The notes under the pieces are model-generated. The model was given only the letters and a program-made list of their open reading frames with translations, had not been told where the DNA came from and did not search any database. Position numbers and translations under genes: made by a program. Shown here piece by piece: positions 16,218 to 24,228 of a stretch of DNA of 36,649 nucleotides. This DNA is from Planctomycetaceae bacterium (GTDB lineage Bacteria > Planctomycetota > Planctomycetia > Planctomycetales > Planctomycetaceae): contig JAKFVC010000219.1 of NCBI GenBank assembly GCA_021732415.1, positions 1 through 36,649 of the forward strand, read 5' to 3'. Each line of letters begins with the position of its first letter. The stretch's first letter is position 1.

Positions 16218-16411
16218 GGCGAGCGTCCGGCGTAAGCCGGATGGTTTTTAGAGACCTTCGATAACCAAACAAGTTGATCTAAGCCTTTCGTGAACCGATC
16301 CTCAGCATAATTTGGATGAACATCGTCTTAGGTCGAGTCGAACGGTTTAGATCAACTGGCACGGCATCAGCAAGTCGCCAAAAACCATCCGGCTTACGCC
16401 GGACGCTCGCC
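16218..16411. repeat. Inverted-repeat element with 32-bp arms (GGCGAGCGTCCGG type)
   Basis: Arms 16218-16249 and 16380-16411 are exact reverse complements; their first 28 bases equal the outer arms at 12694 and 12968. The interior differs: it has an AGTTGATCTAA / TTAGATCAACT pair (16272-16282 / 16347-16357). It starts seven bases after the dehydrogenase stop and ends 22 bases before the next ATG. Confidence 0.9.
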
Positions 16412-16433
16412 TTGGCGCTTGAAGGCTACATCA

Positions 16434-17327
16434 ATGGCAAACCCTCGCGAATGGCTGATCAATGGCAGCGGACAGACTCCTGAGTTGAGCTGGTCGTTTG
16501 CCACTGACGCACCATTGGCCTGGCTGGAACTGGCTCGCGAGTCGGGCGAGGTTCTCGCCGCGGACCGCTCCGGGGGGATCTATCTGCTCGATCGGAACGG
16601 CCGGGTCGTCGCCGTGACGCGTGGGCCGGTGCCGGTGCGCGGTTTGGCTTGGAGCGACAACGGCGCTGCAGGCGTGGCCCTGATTGGCGATTCAAAGCTG
16701 CACTGGTTTTCCAGGCAATTGGAGTTCCGCAGTCAGTACGATTTGCCGGATACCGCACTCGCGGTCGCTGTTGATCCCCACGGCGAATACGTCGCGGCCA
16801 GTCTGGTGTCGGGGACGAATCTCATCTTTGATGGACCTCGCAAACCAATCCATCGATTCGAATCACAGCGTCCCTTCGTCAAGCTGCATTTCTTGTCCGA
16901 GATCCCCGGTTTGATCGGCGTCGCCGACTATGGATTGCTCAGCAGCCGCACCTTCCAGGGGGGAATCCGGTGGGAGGAAAAGCTGTGGGCGAGTGCCGGT
17001 GACATCGCCGCCAGCGGAAACGGCGACATGGTCCTCGTCGCGTGTTTTGCACATGGCATCACGCGGTATGACTCGGAGGGGAGCCAGGCCGGTTCGTACC
17101 AAGTGGAGGGGACGGCTTCGCGCGTGGCTTGTAGCTACCTGCCTTATCGCGTCGCAGTGGCCACGATGGAACGGCAACTGTATTGGTTGAATGTCGATGG
17201 GCGGATGATCTGGGCCGGCAATGCCCCCGAAGACATCATCCGGGTGGCCTGCGATCCGCTGGGCAAAGGTCTGGTCGTCGGGTTTGATTCCGGGCGAATC
17301 GTCAGACTGGATTGGGACGGGGTCTAG
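16434..17327 (+). CDS. Cytoplasmic WD40/YVTN-like beta-propeller protein
   Basis: A 297-aa protein with no signal peptide. Short repeating units look like propeller blades, for example GEVLAADRSGGIYLLDRNGR, IGDSKLHWFSRQLE, VDPHGEYVAASLVSG, GDMVLVACFAHGITRYDSEG, VATMERQLYWLNVDG and GLVVGFDSGRIVRLD. No catalytic motif was seen and no named family can be assigned. Similar plain propellers are common in planctomycetes as scaffold or sensor proteins. The ATG at 16434 is preferred; an in-frame TTG at 16419 would add five residues. It converges on the kinase gene, with a palindrome between the two stops. Confidence 0.8.
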   Translation: MANPREWLINGSGQTPELSWSFATDAPLAWLELARESGEVLAADRSGGIYLLDRNGRVVAVTRGPVPVRGLAWSDNGAAGVALIGDSKLHWFSRQLEFRSQYDLPDTALAVAVDPHGEYVAASLVSGTNLIFDGPRKPIHRFESQRPFVKLHFLSEIPGLIGVADYGLLSSRTFQGGIRWEEKLWASAGDIAASGNGDMVLVACFAHGITRYDSEGSQAGSYQVEGTASRVACSYLPYRVAVATMERQLYWLNVDGRMIWAGNAPEDIIRVACDPLGKGLVVGFDSGRIVRLDWDGV

Positions 17328-17330
17328 CCC

Positions 17331-17412
17331 GTGAGCGGCCCGGCGCTAGCCGCCGGTTCTTCCAAGTGAGATGTCGCACATAAGAACCGGTGGCTAGCGC
17401 CATTCCGCTCAC
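17331..17412. repeat. Imperfect 31-bp inverted repeat between convergent genes
   Basis: GTGAGCGGCCCGGCGCTAGC at 17331 pairs with a right arm ending at 17412; three mismatches in 31. It begins three bases after one stop and ends 32 bases before the other, which fits a bidirectional terminator or a dispersed palindrome. A GGGCGCTAGCCCACGG fragment at 33314 resembles its arm. Confidence 0.8.
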
Positions 17413-17444
17413 AAACAGAGGTCCATTTACCTCGGGGATACAGC

Positions 17445-19199
17445 CTAAGCCGGTCGGTAACTGGAATAGGCATCAATCACCATCGACGACGGCGTGGCGG
17501 CTTCGCTTTGCTTGTTCCCCGGGAAATTGCTCTGGTAGAACCAGAACAGGAACGCTGACAGGCCTACCAACGCCAACGTGGCGACTCCGACGGTGGCGAC
17601 CATCCAGCGAGTTTGCTGTTGCAGCGGATCGCTGATCCACGATCGCAGCCTGGGCACGGTATCAACCACGATTTCCATGCTGCTGGGAACCTTGCGTTCC
17701 ATCGTGGCCGTTCGCGATTTTTGCGTTCGTGCTTGAGCTGCCGCGCCAGTTCCCCCCACCGGCGTGGTCTGGGCTGTACCCGCGGCTTGTTGCGCGGCTC
17801 GTTGTTTGGCTCGGCGACGACGTTCCAGTTCCTTGCGTTCGGCTTCAGTGCGTTCTGGCGCGGGCTGGACCACCGCGGGACTGGATTGCTCGCTGGTTCC
17901 GGCCGCAGCGGCCAAGTTGGCAACGGGACTCGTCGACGTCGAATAGATCGGCGGCTGATTCGATCCCGGCTCTGTGCCACGAATGGTAACGCCTCCCGGC
18001 AGGCTGGTGGCGAACGACGAGGTTGCCGCAACCGGTGCCGCTGAGTTCGCGTTCTCCGCAATTGTTTGTGCGTACATTTGCGGCTTCAACGAATCGAGCC
18101 CATAGATCGTCGCAACCAGTGAGAAATGCTGGGTCTTCCAGGCCTGCCCGCCATTCTCGACCAGCCAGCGTGCCAGGACCTCTGCCAACTCGGCAGCCGA
18201 CTGATAGCGGTCGGCTGCCTTCTTAGCCATCATCTTGTCAAGAATCGCCATCAAACTTTCCGGTGCGTCAGCTCGTTCTTCGAGAACAGGCTTGGGCGAC
18301 TTGGTCTGATGGGCAAACAACCGCTGGACTAGAGTCCCCTCGGTAAAGGGCGGGTGTCCGGTCAAAGCAAAGTAGAACGTGCAACCCAAGCTGTAGAGAT
18401 CCGCGCGGGCATCCACCTTATGGCTGTCAATGGCTTGTTCGGGTGCCAGATAGTCAGCAGTCCCGAGCACCTTTTCGTCGTGCTTGATCGTCAGTGATTC
18501 TTCATCCGTCTGATCGAACAAACGAGCCAGACCCAAGTCGAGAATCTTCACCGTCCCCTGCGCATCAATTAGCAGATTTTCCGGCTTGATGTCGCGATGG
18601 ACCAGGCCAGCCTGATGGGCATGACTGAGACCATCGGCCGCCTGGCGGATGTAGTCGACTGCTTCGACATACTTCAGCGGGCCCTTCGCCGTGACGATCT
18701 TCTCGAGGTTGCGGCCTTCCACAAACTCCATGACCAGGAAGTGGATTTCGGCACCGCCGTCGAATTGCTGATCGACGTCGTAGGCTCGCACGATATTCGG
18801 ATGGTTCAGCGACGCGACCGCTTTGGCTTCGCGGTGGAATCGTCCCAGGTACGATGTATCCTTGACTCGGTTGCCGGGGAGGACCTTAATCGCACAGCGT
18901 CGTTCCAGCAGCATGTGTTCGGCCAGATACACGGCGCTCATTTCGCCCGCCCCCAGCAGTCCGAGCAGCTTGTAGCGTCCCAGGATGAATCCCTTGTGTC
19001 GCCCCTGCAGCAGTTTTTCCGATTGCCACTCGGTAAGAGCCCCCCGTTGGACCAGGGCGTGAGCAAGGGCCGCCGCGTCGTGCTGGTCGACTCCGTTCCG
19101 ATCCAGGTCGGCGACGATGGCATCAAGTTTGACGCCATCGATCAGTCCACTCTGGCGAACACCGAGCAGGAATGAAGCGGGAGTTAATTTAATCGTCAT
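17445..19199 (-). CDS. Membrane-anchored Ser/Thr protein kinase
   Basis: A 584-aa Hanks-type kinase. A conserved 70-residue helical N-terminal region (ALTEWQSEKLLQGRHKGFIL) precedes the kinase domain, as in many planctomycete kinases. Catalytic features: glycine loop GAGEMS at 83-88, Lys105 in AIKVL, Glu124, HRDIKPEN at 201-208, DLG at 221-223 in place of DFG, and APEQ of the activation segment. A proline/alanine/threonine-rich linker leads to one transmembrane helix at about 532-554 and a short outer tail. The third glycine of the loop is Ser, and DLG is a tolerated variant; all residues needed for catalysis are present. It is the last of six same-direction genes starting at the bactofilin, which hints that cluster members may be substrates. 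Confidence 0.95.
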   Translation of the reverse strand: MTIKLTPASFLLGVRQSGLIDGVKLDAIVADLDRNGVDQHDAAALAHALVQRGALTEWQSEKLLQGRHKGFILGRYKLLGLLGAGEMSAVYLAEHMLLERRCAIKVLPGNRVKDTSYLGRFHREAKAVASLNHPNIVRAYDVDQQFDGGAEIHFLVMEFVEGRNLEKIVTAKGPLKYVEAVDYIRQAADGLSHAHQAGLVHRDIKPENLLIDAQGTVKILDLGLARLFDQTDEESLTIKHDEKVLGTADYLAPEQAIDSHKVDARADLYSLGCTFYFALTGHPPFTEGTLVQRLFAHQTKSPKPVLEERADAPESLMAILDKMMAKKAADRYQSAAELAEVLARWLVENGGQAWKTQHFSLVATIYGLDSLKPQMYAQTIAENANSAAPVAATSSFATSLPGGVTIRGTEPGSNQPPIYSTSTSPVANLAAAAGTSEQSSPAVVQPAPERTEAERKELERRRRAKQRAAQQAAGTAQTTPVGGTGAAAQARTQKSRTATMERKVPSSMEIVVDTVPRLRSWISDPLQQQTRWMVATVGVATLALVGLSAFLFWFYQSNFPGNKQSEAATPSSMVIDAYSSYRPA

Positions 19200-19300
19200 G
19201 GTGACTCATCTCACAGGTCAACTGCGAGCCGGGGGACAAAAGGATGACATACACTAAATATTTCAAAAGAGGATTTGGATCCTCTCGGAGCAAACAGCGA

Positions 19301-19723
19301 CTAGGAACCGATGGCGACGACTTCGATATCCAGAACCAGAGACTCGCCAGCCAAAGGGTGGTTGGCATCGAGACTGACTTCCTCATCATTGACTGTACGA
19401 ATCCAGACATCCAAGTCTTGTCCGGCACACTTCACCACCAGTTGATCGCCTTCTTCGACGCGGTCCATCAAAGCCAGCCGGGGTGCGTTTTGCTGGAGTC
19501 GCGGGTCGCGGTAACCAAATGCCTGATCGGGTGAAATGATCACATGTTTGCGTTCACCAATTTTTAGTCCCATCACTGCGAGGTTCAGCCCTTCGATGAC
19601 ATCCGGACTGCCAACGGTGAATTCAAACGGCTCACGATGTTCCGACGTCTCAACCATGTTGCCTTGTTTGGATCGCGTTTCGTAATGAATCCGAATCCGA
19701 TCTCCCAGACGAGCGGTTAGCAT
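19301..19723 (-). CDS. SlyD-like FKBP-type peptidyl-prolyl isomerase
   Basis: A 140-aa protein that should catalyse prolyl cis-trans isomerisation and act as a folding helper. The FKBP half has GDRIRIHYE at the N-terminus, then FEFTVGSPDVIEGLNLAVMG and KHVIISPDQAFGYRDPR. An inserted flap domain is followed by NHPLAGESLVLDIEVVAIGS, the signature end of SlyD-type FKBPs. There is no signal peptide, so it is cytoplasmic. The histidine-rich metal-binding tail of E. coli SlyD is missing. The open frame reaches 19792, but an AAAGGA ribosome binding site before 19723 supports this start. It lies 101 bp upstream of the kinase gene, same direction. Confidence 0.92.
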   Translation of the reverse strand: MLTARLGDRIRIHYETRSKQGNMVETSEHREPFEFTVGSPDVIEGLNLAVMGLKIGERKHVIISPDQAFGYRDPRLQQNAPRLALMDRVEEGDQLVVKCAGQDLDVWIRTVNDEEVSLDANHPLAGESLVLDIEVVAIGS

Positions 19724-19848
19724 TAATGTGCGTCCTTTCGAGATCGGAGAACTAGTTGATGATTCGAATAAACACGGATCAGGTTTGTGCAAAAATGTCA
19801 GTCGCTACTCTACATCCGCCCTTACGGGACGGGGCTCACCAGATCAAT

Positions 19849-22722
19849 TTAGCTGTCGGAAAACACATCCCATGCCCAACCGTCGTTGGTCGTAGGTGGA
19901 GTTTCGGGTTGTTCAACTCGCGGAGTACGATTGGGCGAACTGATGGCTCGATCAATCGCCGCCGGCTTGCCGGGCTTGATCCCTTGGACTGCGTCGCGAA
20001 CTCGTTGATCAACAGCCAGCCGCAGCCCCTGCAGTTCACGATGAGCTTCGCTGAAGTCAACAGTCTGAGCCGCGATCACCTGCATGCGATGCAATCGTTG
20101 TTCCAGTGATGCCTGAACCTGATCACTCAAGATTCTCTTGCTGATCGTGGCCGACAGGTGCTGAGCCAACGCATCAACCTCTGCCGTGAGCAATCGCCGA
20201 CACTCATCAATTTCGGACTGCCGCCTTTGCGACAGGGTTTCGCGTTCTTGTTCGTTCCGCCACACATTCAGTTCCAGAATGCGGCCGGTCGCGATGTGGT
20301 CGTGCTGAGTGGATTGCATCTCGAATGCTTGCCGCCAATCGCGTTGGTCATGGCTGAGATGCGACAGGACTTCGGTCTCCAGCGTGACGGGGTCGACCGT
20401 TGGCATCCAGAGATCGTTGAATCTCAGGTGCGGGATTTTCAGTAGTTCACCACTAATCACATGGCGCGGATCATTTTCCCGCAAGGCCAGTGTCGAGTGG
20501 GGCGAGAAGATCGCTCGCAGGTGTTCGATGGTGCGGCACAGGCAGGCAATGCCGGCCTTGGTGCGTGCCGATTCATGGGACCGGCTGTAGGCGGCCAATT
20601 CCGTAATGACGCTGTCGGTGCGGTCCAGAATCTCATCCCGCAGTAATTCGGCATCGCGACTGGCCAACGTACGTCCCTGGGCAGGCTTCGACGCACACAA
20701 CCGCAACCAGCGGCTGGCGTAGTCGATGGCCTCGCGGATCATCGCCAGCATCGCCTCGTGCGGGAAGGTGATGGCTCCGATCGCGACGGTCGCGGTCGCT
20801 TCGTTCACCGTGGATTCGAGCCGCACGCATTGAGTTAGCCGATCAATCTCCGATTTCACCCAGTTCCGCTCGGTTTCCTGTCCGGTACGAATGGGTTTCA
20901 GCAGTTTGTAGACGATGCGGAAAACCTCTTGCCATTTGCTCCACAAGCGCACGGCTTCGGGATGGCGGATCGTGGGGCTGGCGGTCAGCGTCCAATGAGC
21001 GTGCAGGAAGAGCAGCGACGTGCGAGTCGCCAGCGAATATTTTCTTATCGTTTCCGGCAGCCAGGTCTCGACAGTTTGCTGTAGCGTCTCCATCTCACCT
21101 TCCCACCGCGAGAGATCGCAATCCGGTGTGAAGAGGTCGGCGGCTTGCCCCTGCAACTGCTGGCCGTAGGTCAGGACGCGGCTGCAATAGTTATAGAGAT
21201 GGCTCAGACCGGGAGTGATGCGGAACGAACGCAAGATCGACGCCGCCGATGGGGATGAGGCCAACAAAGCGGGAATCAGGGACGCGGCCCGCAGGAAGAA
21301 GCCAGTTCCGGCATTCCATTCCGGGCTGCTCGAATTGAGGAGCTCCGGTTTGAACTGCTTCAGGTCTTCTTCGAGCAAACGAGCAATTTCTCCTTTCGAA
21401 TAGCAGAGATGTCGACTGAGGGCCAGGGCATGCATGACCCACGCCGGCAGGATGTAGGCGTCACCCTGCAGATGGCTTTCCGAACTGCGAGTCAGATGAT
21501 AGGCCAGGGCGGCTCGGTCATCCCACAAGAGCTGCAGTGTGACCTGCGACATCATCGTTCGCCGGCTGGCCGCATCGGCTTGTAAGGCTCGTCGGGCGAG
21601 AATCCCCACATTGCCGTTGGCCGGTGCGGAGGTGGGCACACTGGCGGCGCGAATCGGTTGGGACTTCGCCCAATGGTACGGGTCTTCAGAGAGCAGTTTC
21701 CGATCGAGTGAACGGGAATTTCGTCCCGCAGATTGATCGGTCGCCCCACCACCAATCGAGTCGAATATCGAATCCTGATTCGTATCCAGAACGCTGTCAT
21801 CTGAACCGACGTCATCGAGAATGTCCCAACCGACAGTCGTCAACGGAGCGACGGCGGCCGGTTCTGCTGGTGACGCGACCTCTTCCGCAGGATAGACGGT
21901 CAGTCGCTGGCTGGAGGCGTTACCAAGCGGTTCCACACTCTGAATGAATTTGACGCTGGGAATCGTCGCGTCAACTTGGCGAACCTCGTCCGGTTGCACG
22001 TCTGCGGAGCGTGACGCGAAGTCATCATGAATATTGCTCGCGTCACTTGCCGGCAGGGCATTGACCACGGCGGTAGGCACGGCGCTGGCGACATCAGCCG
22101 TTGTGCAATTCGCTTCCTCGTTAGCAACTGGTGCAACTTGATCGAGTGCAGGCAGCGATCGAATCTTGCCGCGAGCAACAGCCGTCGCGAGTGTCCGTCC
22201 CCACTTGGCGGTGACCTGTTCCTGGTACGCAGTCCAGTCATCATCCGAAAGGTCGTCAGCCGAGTTGACCAGCTTTAGCAACGCGTTGAACGGATGGCTG
22301 CCGTGAGCCAGATTGGTGAATTCCTCGTTGGCTGCGGTTGTGGAATCGAGCTGCGTCTTCAACTCGGCGGCACTCTTCTGGCAGTCGTTCAGGGCCGCGA
22401 AGGTGGGGTCGTCAGCGTGGCTCAGCGAGAGTATGCGGTCCAGCGTGGTGACTGCCCGATCGTGGGTCTCGCTGCGGGCGATTGCCGCTTGAACGTTTTC
22501 CAATGAGACTTCGGTCTCGGGGCCGACCTGGGCCGCTTCGGTGAGTTTCATCAGCCGAATGCGGAAGGCGATCAGGCCGTCGAGAAGCTCGTCGGGGGGT
22601 AATGCTCCCACGATTTTCAACTGACTGGCATGGCGTGCCAGATCTGAGCTCAGAGTCTCCTGCAATTGCCGGAGCTGATGCAATTCTGCGCGTGCTGTCG
22701 TCAATTCACAGGCAGGCTGCAT
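19849..22722 (-). CDS. Large protein of unknown function, paralogous at its N-terminus to the 202-aa neighbour
   Basis: A 957-aa protein of no family I recognise. Residues 1-190 align along their length with the 202-aa protein at 23398-24006: both start with a QLRQL helix, share GS/NS-HP, and end W-x(3-4)-EQ...GR-x-(L/V)-ATA-(V/I)-AR. A disordered Ala/Pro/Val/Asp-rich linker (about 191-370) contains GWDILDDVGSDDS at 298-310. The rest (about 380-930) is predicted helical, with coiled-coil-like Glu/Gln/Arg-rich stretches, and the final ten residues are GWAWDVFSDS, echoing the linker motif. No signal peptide or membrane segment. A strong GGGAGGA before 22722 decides the start over the longer frame to 22812. 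Confidence 0.85.
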   Translation of the reverse strand: MQPACELTTARAELHQLRQLQETLSSDLARHASQLKIVGALPPDELLDGLIAFRIRLMKLTEAAQVGPETEVSLENVQAAIARSETHDRAVTTLDRILSLSHADDPTFAALNDCQKSAAELKTQLDSTTAANEEFTNLAHGSHPFNALLKLVNSADDLSDDDWTAYQEQVTAKWGRTLATAVARGKIRSLPALDQVAPVANEEANCTTADVASAVPTAVVNALPASDASNIHDDFASRSADVQPDEVRQVDATIPSVKFIQSVEPLGNASSQRLTVYPAEEVASPAEPAAVAPLTTVGWDILDDVGSDDSVLDTNQDSIFDSIGGGATDQSAGRNSRSLDRKLLSEDPYHWAKSQPIRAASVPTSAPANGNVGILARRALQADAASRRTMMSQVTLQLLWDDRAALAYHLTRSSESHLQGDAYILPAWVMHALALSRHLCYSKGEIARLLEEDLKQFKPELLNSSSPEWNAGTGFFLRAASLIPALLASSPSAASILRSFRITPGLSHLYNYCSRVLTYGQQLQGQAADLFTPDCDLSRWEGEMETLQQTVETWLPETIRKYSLATRTSLLFLHAHWTLTASPTIRHPEAVRLWSKWQEVFRIVYKLLKPIRTGQETERNWVKSEIDRLTQCVRLESTVNEATATVAIGAITFPHEAMLAMIREAIDYASRWLRLCASKPAQGRTLASRDAELLRDEILDRTDSVITELAAYSRSHESARTKAGIACLCRTIEHLRAIFSPHSTLALRENDPRHVISGELLKIPHLRFNDLWMPTVDPVTLETEVLSHLSHDQRDWRQAFEMQSTQHDHIATGRILELNVWRNEQERETLSQRRQSEIDECRRLLTAEVDALAQHLSATISKRILSDQVQASLEQRLHRMQVIAAQTVDFSEAHRELQGLRLAVDQRVRDAVQGIKPGKPAAIDRAISSPNRTPRVEQPETPPTTNDGWAWDVFSDS

Positions 22723-22817
22723 TGTGTCGTCCTCCCGCTCACTGGTCCTGGCTGGTGCCATTCGAGTGGCGGAACGCATTAGAAACGGAGTCTGAATATT
22801 TATTGTGGCCATGTGTT

Positions 22818-22940
22818 GGGGGCGAGGCTCCCGCCGAGCCTAAAGCGACCGCAGGTCGGCGTCCGCCGGAGGCCCCGTTTGCTGCCTCCGGCGGTCGCCG
22901 AGCTAAAGCTCGTGCTAGGCTCGGCAGGAGCCTCGCCCTC
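22818..22940. repeat. Palindromic element with 23-bp arms between two unknown genes
   Basis: GGGGCGAGGCTCCCGCCGAG at 22818 pairs with the right arm ending at 22940; an inner GTCCGCCGGAGGC / GCCTCCGGCGG pair lies within. It resembles the imperfect element at 14681-14775, and a fragment (GGGAGGGCGAGGCT) occurs near 36511. It lies between the stop of the 111-aa gene and the start of the 957-aa gene. Confidence 0.8.
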
Positions 22941-22957
22941 CCATCTCATACAAGCAC

Positions 22958-23293
22958 TTACGGCAACGACGCATGCTGTTCCATCAAGCTATGAATGCTG
23001 TCGCCTTCTTCCAGATCGTGGGCCAGTTCGTCGGCACTCGAAATCACGGTCGAGTCCGAGGACGCAGGTTTAGCCATTGCCGGCGGACGTGGTGTCGAAT
23101 TCGCCGCACGTTGGCGGCTATTCGTTCCTGAGGGCATTCCAGCCCCGGGGCTTTCGGCATCCATCCGCACATTGAGTGCCTCCATCAACGATTCGTAAAC
23201 GGAACGTTGAACTTCTGGCGACTGAAACGAGTTCACAATCGCCGCCATCCCCGGGAGGTAGGACAGCATTAACTTATAGCGTGCTGCGTTCAT
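22958..23293 (-). CDS. Small protein of unknown function in the bactofilin cluster
   Basis: A 111-aa protein not recognised. The first 45 residues (ARYKLMLSYLPGMAAIVNSF, then a VYESLMEAL helix) look like a compact helical domain. A Ser/Pro/Ala-rich linker follows, and the tail ADELAHDLEEGDSIHSLMEQ is acidic and helical. This plan of short ordered ends with a flexible middle suits an adaptor between two partners, which is inference. There is no signal peptide. It lies between the two paralogous unknown genes in the same direction, with about 104 bp to the upstream one. No strong ribosome binding site, so the start is moderately certain. Confidence 0.65.
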   Translation of the reverse strand: MNAARYKLMLSYLPGMAAIVNSFQSPEVQRSVYESLMEALNVRMDAESPGAGMPSGTNSRQRAANSTPRPPAMAKPASSDSTVISSADELAHDLEEGDSIHSLMEQHASLP

Positions 23294-23397
23294 AGGGTTT
23301 GCTCTCTGTTCCGTTGCAGGACGATAATCGGGAATTGGCCCAGGGATCCCCGCTGCAGATCGCCAGATCTGCCCCGGTGGAAAGTCAAATTGTTACT

Positions 23398-24006
23398 TCA
23401 ACAGTTTGTGTCGCGAATCAGGAGTTTATGGCGAGCAATCGCTGTCGCGACTTCACGACCGAGTTGTTTCGCACACTGCTCCAGCATCTCTGTCCACTGA
23501 GCGTCCTCTAATGAGTCACTCTGTGTCGTCAAGGCCCACAAGATGGCCAGTGGATGCTGACTATTATTCAAAGCGGTCATGGTTTCATCAGACTTCGAAC
23601 TTTCGCTGAGAACCTCGTCACGAGCTGTTTCGCACGCTTGCTGTACGACCGCCACCACCAGATGCTGATCACCTTCGACGTGCGAGACTCCCTGAATGCG
23701 GCCGAGCAGTTCGAGTGCCCGGCTGCGGGACATCTTGCTGGTGAGTTCCGTCTCCAAATCGGTTAAGGTCCCCGGAGCGGCACTCGCACTCTGGTCGCCG
23801 CGTGCAGACTGATCCTGCAACCAGGATCGCATCTTGAGAAACTCGTCGCGATAGTTCTGCAAATCGGTAATGAGCTCCGCAGAAGGGCTGGTCCCTTGCG
23901 TGCGCAAGCCATTCGCCGAACGCTCCATCGAATCCCCGAGACGCGCGCTGAACTCTTTGAGCTGCCGGAGCTGGTGTTCTATTTCGTCGCAGCTATAGTC
24001 CACCAT
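23398..24006 (-). CDS. Protein of unknown function, paralogue of the N-terminal domain of the 957-aa protein
   Basis: A 202-aa, mainly helical protein with no signal peptide. It matches residues 1-190 of the product of 19849-22722 over its full length. Shared landmarks are the N-terminal HQLRQL, a leucine-rich LITDLQNYRDEFLKMRSWL helix, GRIQGVSHVEGD aligned to DRILSLSHADDP, a SQHPLAILWAL segment aligned to SHPFNALLKLV, and the end EQCAKQLGREVATAIARHKL. This places a repeated domain in two genes of one cluster. Its function is unknown. About 222 bp, including a palindrome, separate it from the bactofilin gene. Confidence 0.78.
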   Translation of the reverse strand: MVDYSCDEIEHQLRQLKEFSARLGDSMERSANGLRTQGTSPSAELITDLQNYRDEFLKMRSWLQDQSARGDQSASAAPGTLTDLETELTSKMSRSRALELLGRIQGVSHVEGDQHLVVAVVQQACETARDEVLSESSKSDETMTALNNSQHPLAILWALTTQSDSLEDAQWTEMLEQCAKQLGREVATAIARHKLLIRDTNC

Positions 24007-24079
24007 TTTGACTCCCCGGCCACAGTCACACTCATTAAGTTATACCGCTTTAACACAAGTTCTACGCCGACTGAAAGTA

Positions 24080-24176
24080 TGAGAGTGCCAGTGTGTGAGG
24101 GTATGAGAGTCGAGAATAGTCGAATTCCGGCCCTCTTACTCCGTTACTCTCACACGCTCATACTCTCCACCGCATT
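24080..24176. repeat. Imperfect palindrome of TATGAGAGT/ACTCTCATA repeats
   Basis: GTATGAGAGTGCCAGTGTGT and GGGTATGAGAGTCGAGAA on the left side mirror TTACTCTCACACGCTCATAC on the right. The left half itself holds two copies of GTATGAGAGT 23 bases apart. It lies between the bactofilin stop and the start of the 202-aa gene. Confidence 0.65.
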
Positions 24177-24228
24177 TCGAATGCGTAAACATTAAGTGAA
24201 GCCACTCTAACGACGTCACGGACTGAGA

